DNA from: Dillenia suffruticosa | Lineage: Eukaryota; Streptophyta; Magnoliopsida; Dilleniales; Dilleniaceae | Reading direction: 5' to 3' | Assembly: GCA_033439265.1 (NCBI GenBank) | Contig: JAVTVX010000016.1 | Span: 2,400,501 to 2,464,500 of the forward strand | DNA length: 64,000 nt | Part shown: piece after piece, positions 59,066 through 64,000 of the stretch | Layout: each line of letters opens with the position of its first letter | Position numbering within the stretch: position 1 is the stretch's first letter | The notes under the pieces: generated by a model | Told to the model about the DNA's origin: nothing | The model's input: the letters and a program-made list of their open reading frames with translations, nothing else | The model's database searches: none | Translations under genes and position numbers: made by a program

Positions 59066-60471
59066 ATGGTAAGTTTATTCATATTCTTCATTATGCATAT
59101 GATGAATATGCAATTTTTTTTTTTTGTTTAAAATATATTATGGTTGACAGTTTCGACGTGGCGGCCATAGACGAAATTCTGATGGAAATTCACGCTCTTC
59201 ACCATCACAGTCCGCTTCGGCAGCTTCACAATCGCATTCCCTTGCCGGCAAAGTACCTTCGCCTCCCCCTTCTGTTGCAGGCCCTTCGCATTCTCAACAC
59301 ATCGCTAGCAATGTACCTTCTGCAGTCCCTTCGGTGGAACAGTCGTATGCAAATAGAGAAGACAATCGAGAGTTAATAGCCTCTTATGGAGATTCGTAAG
59401 TACTAAATTTTAAAATTATAGATGTATTATTTCTTTTATTTATAAAATAATTTCTTCTTTTAACTATCATATTTATTTAACATTGTTTGTTTGAAACTTT
59501 ACGATAGATTTACAAATTCTATACATGTTATTCACGAGCTGAATAGAATTGTGAATAATTATTGGGGAGGGGCTTCGATGTCTTACACAAGCACTCCGGA
59601 TGAAACAAAAGAACTATGGTGGAACGAGTTCAAGATAAGTTATCTCAATCAGTTTATATATAAAATTAAGTTAATAGCTTTATAAGTTATTGGTTTCTTT
59701 CCATTGCAGCGAGTATTCACTTGGGACGAGACTGAAGAGTTGGAAGTAAGAAGGATTTTCAAGAAAAAATGTGGCGATCACATTCGACACGTTCTAAATC
59801 ATGCAAAGAGACATGTAAAAAAGCCCAACTGCATCACCGAGCAAAATTGGGACAGAATTCTGAATTTTTGGGAATCGGAGGAGAGCAAACGAAGGAGCGA
59901 GCAGAATAAAAAAAATCGAGCTTATAATTCAGGGGAATCATCTGCGACGTATGCGGGAGGCTCGATCACTATCGATGAACATAGAAATAGATTGGTAATT
60001 TTATACAAACATTAATTTTTTTATCTAATTTAAATTATTTCATTATTTCTAATAGTGTTTTTTTATTTTAGGCCAAAGAAATGGGGACCGAGCCTTCATT
60101 CATAGATACTTTCACGTGCACATTTCAGAAAAAAGACAAGATTTGGAGCGGGAAGAGAGTTAGAGCAATTAAGATTTGTAATTTCAAATTTTTCAATTAC
60201 TTTATGAACATTTTCAATGTTGATTTGAACATTTTATGTTGAATATATCATAACAATGTAGGAAGATGAATTCTTTATGTTAGTCTCTCCCAAGTTTATT
60301 TTTATTGCTGACTTGATTTTTTGATTTCTAATGAATTATTTGCTAGAGATTCTCTTTTATTTTTTTTTCCTAAAATTCCAACTTATTAAATGTTAATATG
60401 AATGTTCATAATTTAGATCCTATATGGTCTCATGATTTATGTTACAAAATTTTTTATTTTCCTTCATATAA

Positions 60472-60506
<35 letters not shown>

Positions 60507-61048
60507 ATCAAGATTATGTGTTTGTATTATATTGTTATTGTAAATATATTTTAATTTTTCTCATGACAATGTAGGAGAAATATGATGAGTTAGCATGTAG
60601 AAGTTCGAGTGCAAGTGATGATGCTGGCGGATCTGAGCCATCTGTTGATAACATGAATACATGGCTCGAGGTGACTGGTGGACGAAAAGGGGATAGAGTA
60701 GTTAGGCTAGATTCTTTGAGCAGAACATACAAAATCGCCGGTTCATCTTCTTCCACCCCACCAGCAGTTAGACCACAAATAAATCAATTGAATGAAGAGG
60801 TGAGCCATTTGAAAGACTTGCTACTGCAAAAAGATCAGGCATTCAGTGAATTTCAAGCAAAGCACACGCAAGAATTACACGAGGTCCGCACGCAACAAAT
60901 GTTAATCATGCAGCATTTTCAGTTAGTCTCCGCTCCGAATCAGATTCCCCCTTCTATTTCTCCTCCTAATAATGCTTGCGATGGTGATGAGGGTGATGAT
61001 TTCTTTGATGATGATGATGATGATGGTGATGGTGGAGGTCATACTTGA
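59066..61048 (+). pseudogene. TNPA-like (Transposase_24) gene, open but with two AT donors
   Basis: Exons: 59,066-59,068 (ATG only), 59,151-59,395, 59,508-59,634, 59,710-59,994, 60,072-60,173, 60,575-61,048. The sum is 1,236 nt, 411 codons plus stop, with no internal stop and matching phases. The product has a basic Ser/Gln-rich N-terminus (FRRGGHRRNS), the Transposase_24 core (RVFTWDETEELEVRRIF, NWDRILNFWESEESKRRSEQNKKNR, MGTEPSFIDTF, EVTGGRKGDRV), a coiled-coil-like segment (LNEEVSHLKDLL) and an acidic end. Relatives bind subterminal repeats and assist TNP2. Introns after 59,634 and 60,173 begin AT (ATAAGT, ATTTGT) instead of GT, so splicing may fail; otherwise it would be a full gene. Confidence 0.75.
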
Positions 61049-61309
61049 AATTGTGAACTGTTATTTTACTGTTACATTGATTTTTTTTTTTATGTATGGT
61101 TATTGATATTTTAATATTTAGTTTTGATGTTTCTTTTTTGTTTGATATTATAATTATGATTTCTTATTAAAATTTTAATTTATTGATCTTATTGAATAGG
61201 TAGTTATAATAATGAGTATAGATTGCTTAAATTTGATATTAAAAACGATTTGGATGATTAATTGTTGATGAGGTTGGGTGAGCAGGCAAATTTGTCCAAA
61301 TATGTTAAT

Positions 61310-61990
61310 AAAATTTATATTCGTTGCAAAATATATATTCGTCACAAAATTTGTCCCTGAAAACTATGCTCATTGTATTGTAAATTTTGATTTGCGACGA
61401 ATTTTACAACGAAAGACATTCGTCGCATATTTGCGACAAATTATTTTTCGTTGGTGATTTGTGATAAAAAACTTATTCGTTGCAAAATTAGCAACAAATA
61501 TTTTTTCGTCGCAAAATTTGGGACGAAATAATATTCGTCGCAATTTTTGCGACGAAATAGCATTCGTCGTAAATTTTGCGACGAATTTGGCGACGCAACT
61601 CGTTTCGTCGCAAATTTTGTAATAAATTGTTTTTCGTTGGAAATTTTGGGACGAAAAATTTATTCGTCGCAAATTTTGGGACGAAAAATTTATTCGTCAC
61701 TAAGTTTGCAACGAAAATGGTTTCGTTGCAGAATTTGCGACGAATATTGTATTTGTGGTAGATTTGCGACGAATAAGTCTTTTGTCTCAAAATTCGTTGT
61801 AAATTTGCGACGAATTTAACAACATATAAATATTTGTTGGAAATTTTTGCGATGAATAATTAATTTTTCTTCCCAAAATTTTGCGACAACTTATTAGCAA
61901 CGAAAAAATATTTGTTGCAAAATTCGTCGTAAATTTGTTTTGCGACGAATTTTTCTTACAATTTTGTCTCAAATTTTGTCGCAAATTTTG
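61310..61990. repeat. Right subterminal repeats
   Basis: Dense TTCGTCGCAAATTTTGCGACGAA-like units in both orientations, the same family as type 1 on the left. Confidence 0.85.
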
Positions 61991-62005
61991 TCTTTTTTTG
62001 TAGTG
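61991..62005 (-). repeat. Right terminal inverted repeat of CACTA
   Basis: TCTTTTTTTGTAGTG, followed by AGG. Confidence 0.92.
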
Positions 62006-63055
62006 AGGTCTAATGGATATTTTGAATCGTCCATTCTTGATTCAGGGTATGTTGGCTGTAATGCTCAAGTTTCCAGTCGGCTTGTGGTTTCAACCGATTC
62101 ATTATAAGTTGCTGCAGGCAGTCTCTATGATTGCTGCAATTTACTTTCTATTTCATCGTGTACCTTAAAGTCTCGGGTTTTTCTCATTCCACTCACCCCT
62201 TGTGGGAAACTAATGGGATGAAGAAAATAATACTAATAGCATGCTGCAAGACAAAATAGTACTAGTAAAGAACTAGCAATAACTAGAAAATAAAAAATTG
62301 AAAGGGAAATAAAGGACTTACTTTTCAGGGAGACTTAAAGCAGGGTAAAGTTCATGCAAGATCCTCACAACTTCGGAACAGTGTGCGACTCTCCCAACCA
62401 GGCAATATCTTCCATGAGCCGAAGGAGTCAAATGCTTGGATGTGTATATTGGCAACATTTCTAACGTCAACCCATCTGTAGCTTACAGTGGGAAACTTTT
62501 GAGGTCCAGTATTATTTTGGCAGTTAGCATCACAAGGAAACTATTAGATATTTATTACGAAAGACAATGAAATTGGCCATTACAACATTCTGACGATTTG
62601 AAAAATTACAACTGCAAATTCTGCAATAGAGATTCATTGATAAAAAGCAAGTACATCCAATTCTCATCCTGGCAATTTCAAGTCATCTGCTAATAGAAAC
62701 TTTAGCCTCAAAGATGGAAACAATGTATTTTTTTAACTGAGAAAACAGGTCCAAGAAAAAAACTAAAAGGAGAACAAAACAGAAAGAACAGATTTGCAAG
62801 TATCAAAGGAAATACAATGAACACAAGTATATGTTCAAGAAGATCTGCTGTTGATGTTCCTTAAGCAGCTCACTCAAAAGAAAGTAAAAGAAAAGAAAGG
62901 GTGAAACTTCGTGTTACCTGTCCTTGGGCAATAAAACATCTAATATCGAATATTTCTTCACTAATTCCCTCATGGAGCATACAATAGTCATGATTATTTG
63001 ATTCTTTTTTACAACATTTAATGTTGTATCATTGTGCAACATGTACCCAAGTAAA

Positions 63056-63346
63056 CTCCTATTATATGGGTCCTTTTATGGTCCATAAAGCAAATTTTAA
63101 GGTACTTGTTCGGCACAAAAGAAGCCTTATCTTTCCCCCAAACAAAGGGTCTTTATGGCCAAAATGTGGAACCCGTTGTTTCATATCATGCTCATCTCTT
63201 GGACATGACCGAAAAGGAAACTCATCAGATGACCAAGAAGTAACCTTTTGTTTTAGACCATCAAATGAACCGAAAAATTGCCATTTCGACGAAGTGGGAC
63301 CTGCATAACCCTTTCATCCTCTTCCCACCACCGTTCCTCTTCCGGT

Positions 63347-63394
<48 letters not shown>
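63056..63394 (+). promoter_or_regulatory. Probable promoter and leader of the UPF0114 gene
   Basis: The gap between the end of the duplicated block and the start codon. It ends in a (CT)n tract (63,354-63,394), as is common in plant leaders. A TATA box could not be fixed. Confidence 0.4.
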
Positions 63395-63396
<2 letters not shown>

Positions 63397-63676
63397 GGCT
63401 GTACTCAACTGTATCTCCGCTGCGCCACTCTACGCTTCAATAACACTACACCGGACGAGCAGACCTAAAACTCTTATCCTTCGCGCTTCTGTAAGCTCCT
63501 CGCCTTCGGAATCATCTAAAAGAGAAACAGTGGTTTCTTCAACCTCTTCCTCAACTCCTTATGTCGATTCCTCTAGACCTCCGGACCCAAACTTCAATTA
63601 TGCCGTTGCTAACCCTAAGGGAGTTGGAAACCCTGTTGTTCGCTTTGTTCGCTCCACCGAATCTTATATCGAAAGA
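63395..63676 (+). CDS. UPF0114 family protein, exon 1 (runs off the window)
   Basis: ATG 63,395 follows the CT tract. The first 60 residues are Ser/Thr/Arg-rich and poor in acids, fitting a plastid transit peptide. Then come NFNYAVANPKGVGNPVVRFVRSTESYIERV, matching the start of the plant UPF0114 domain, a membrane protein family of unknown function with homologues in bacteria. The exon ends at a GT donor (63,677) after 94 codons in phase 0. The start is chosen over an upstream in-frame ATG because the latter would read through the CT repeat. The remaining exons are outside the window. Confidence 0.7.
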
Positions 63677-64000
63677 GTAATTGGATTTTTAACTCATTTA
63701 TTGTTGACTTCTTTAATTTTTGTAATTAGGGTTTGACGTCTGAGCTCAATTAACTCAATTTAGGTTGTTAATCAGTACCATGTATGCTTAAGTTTCAATT
63801 TGGTGATTGCAAACCCCTAATGAAATTGGAAACCCTCTTTTTTTTTTTCCTTCCTTTTTTTTTGTTGCTTTATTCACCAAAAGAGTAATTCAATTTAATT
63901 TTTGTTGCTATTATTATTTTGTTGTTACGGTGTTTGTGTAGTACGATCTATATGTTAGGATTGGAATGAACTTTCAGTGTTTTGTCATGGTTATCAAATT
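63677..64000 (+). other. First intron of the UPF0114 gene
   Basis: T-rich sequence with no acceptor followed by coding sequence before the window ends. Confidence 0.5.

Larger units (their letters stand above)
52033..62005 (+). mobile_element. CACTA (En/Spm-type) DNA transposon
   Basis: 9,973 bp with ends CACTACCAAAAAAGA and, reversed, CACTACAAAAAAAGA (14 of 15 match) and 3-bp target duplication AGG (52,030-52,032 and 62,006-62,008). Inside, in order: subterminal repeats, a GC-rich region, a TNP2-type transposase, a TNPA-like (Transposase_24) gene, and subterminal repeats. This is the plan of autonomous plant CACTA elements. The transposase frame has many stops, so the copy is probably inactive by itself. 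Confidence 0.95.
50558..62506 (-). pseudogene. PAR/CCR-like reductase fragment D, split by CACTA
   Basis: Sister of fragment B. Exon 6 is 50,558-50,702, open and 145 nt. Exon 5 is 62,322-62,506 and shows two disabling changes: two bases are missing near 62,430 (GAGTCAAATG against GAGTCTCAAATG), shifting the frame, and the acceptor AG reads TG. The intron between them carries the whole CACTA element. The paralogous intron (4,363-6,049) has the empty site. Confidence 0.85.
47600..63055. repeat. Segmental duplication, copy 2 (split by a CACTA element)
   Basis: The counterpart of 1-6,870, in the same orientation. It differs by loss of most of the 200-1,767 region, a copia solo LTR (49,542-49,833) and a 9,973-bp CACTA element (52,033-62,005). 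Similarity ends near 63,055, at text matching about 6,870 (CAACATGTACCC). Confidence 0.85.

Overview
The window is nuclear DNA of a flowering plant, probably a eudicot. It is AT-rich, its genes are split by GT..AG introns, and about two thirds of it is nested plant transposable elements (Ty3/gypsy, Ty1/copia, CACTA, SINEs). The species cannot be named from the sequence.

Layout. 1-6,870: first copy of a segmental duplication with broken minus-strand pieces of phenylacetaldehyde-reductase / cinnamoyl-CoA-reductase-like (PAR/CCR-like) genes and two SINEs. 9,623-39,211: plus-strand remains of a Notchless (NLE1, WD-repeat ribosome-biogenesis factor) gene, stretched over about 30 kb by insertions. 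These are two nested solo LTRs (10,839-15,894), a copia solo LTR inside an exon (16,860-17,348), copia fragments (18,401-20,000 and 38,250-38,493), and an 18.2-kb Tekay/Del-type chromovirus (20,001-38,249) that itself carries a 7.4-kb Athila-like element (24,600-32,021). 40,615-43,296: reversed solo LTR related to the chromovirus. 43,492-46,253: the one complete PAR/CCR-like gene, six exons on the minus strand, 325 codons plus stop. 47,600-63,055: second copy of the duplication, split by a 9,973-bp CACTA transposon (52,033-62,005). 63,395 onward: first exon of a plastid-type UPF0114 gene that runs off the window.

Only two host genes look functional: the six-exon reductase and the UPF0114 exon. 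The other host genes are relics. Most insertions can be closed precisely by target-site duplications (GCTAC, ATTAC, CAAAG, GGGTT, CCTCA, AGG, and tCgac/tTgac with one mismatch). Two insertions also have an empty counterpart in the other copy of the duplication, so they postdate it.

The most unusual observations are a solo LTR inserted 1 bp from the end of a related solo LTR; a probable 198-bp spliceosomal-type intron between gag and protease of the chromovirus; an otherwise open six-exon CACTA accessory gene in which two introns begin with AT instead of GT; a strong excess of C-to-T/G-to-A type stop codons in the transposons; and stem-loops shared by LTRs of different subfamilies. No clearly new biological system beyond these elements was found.
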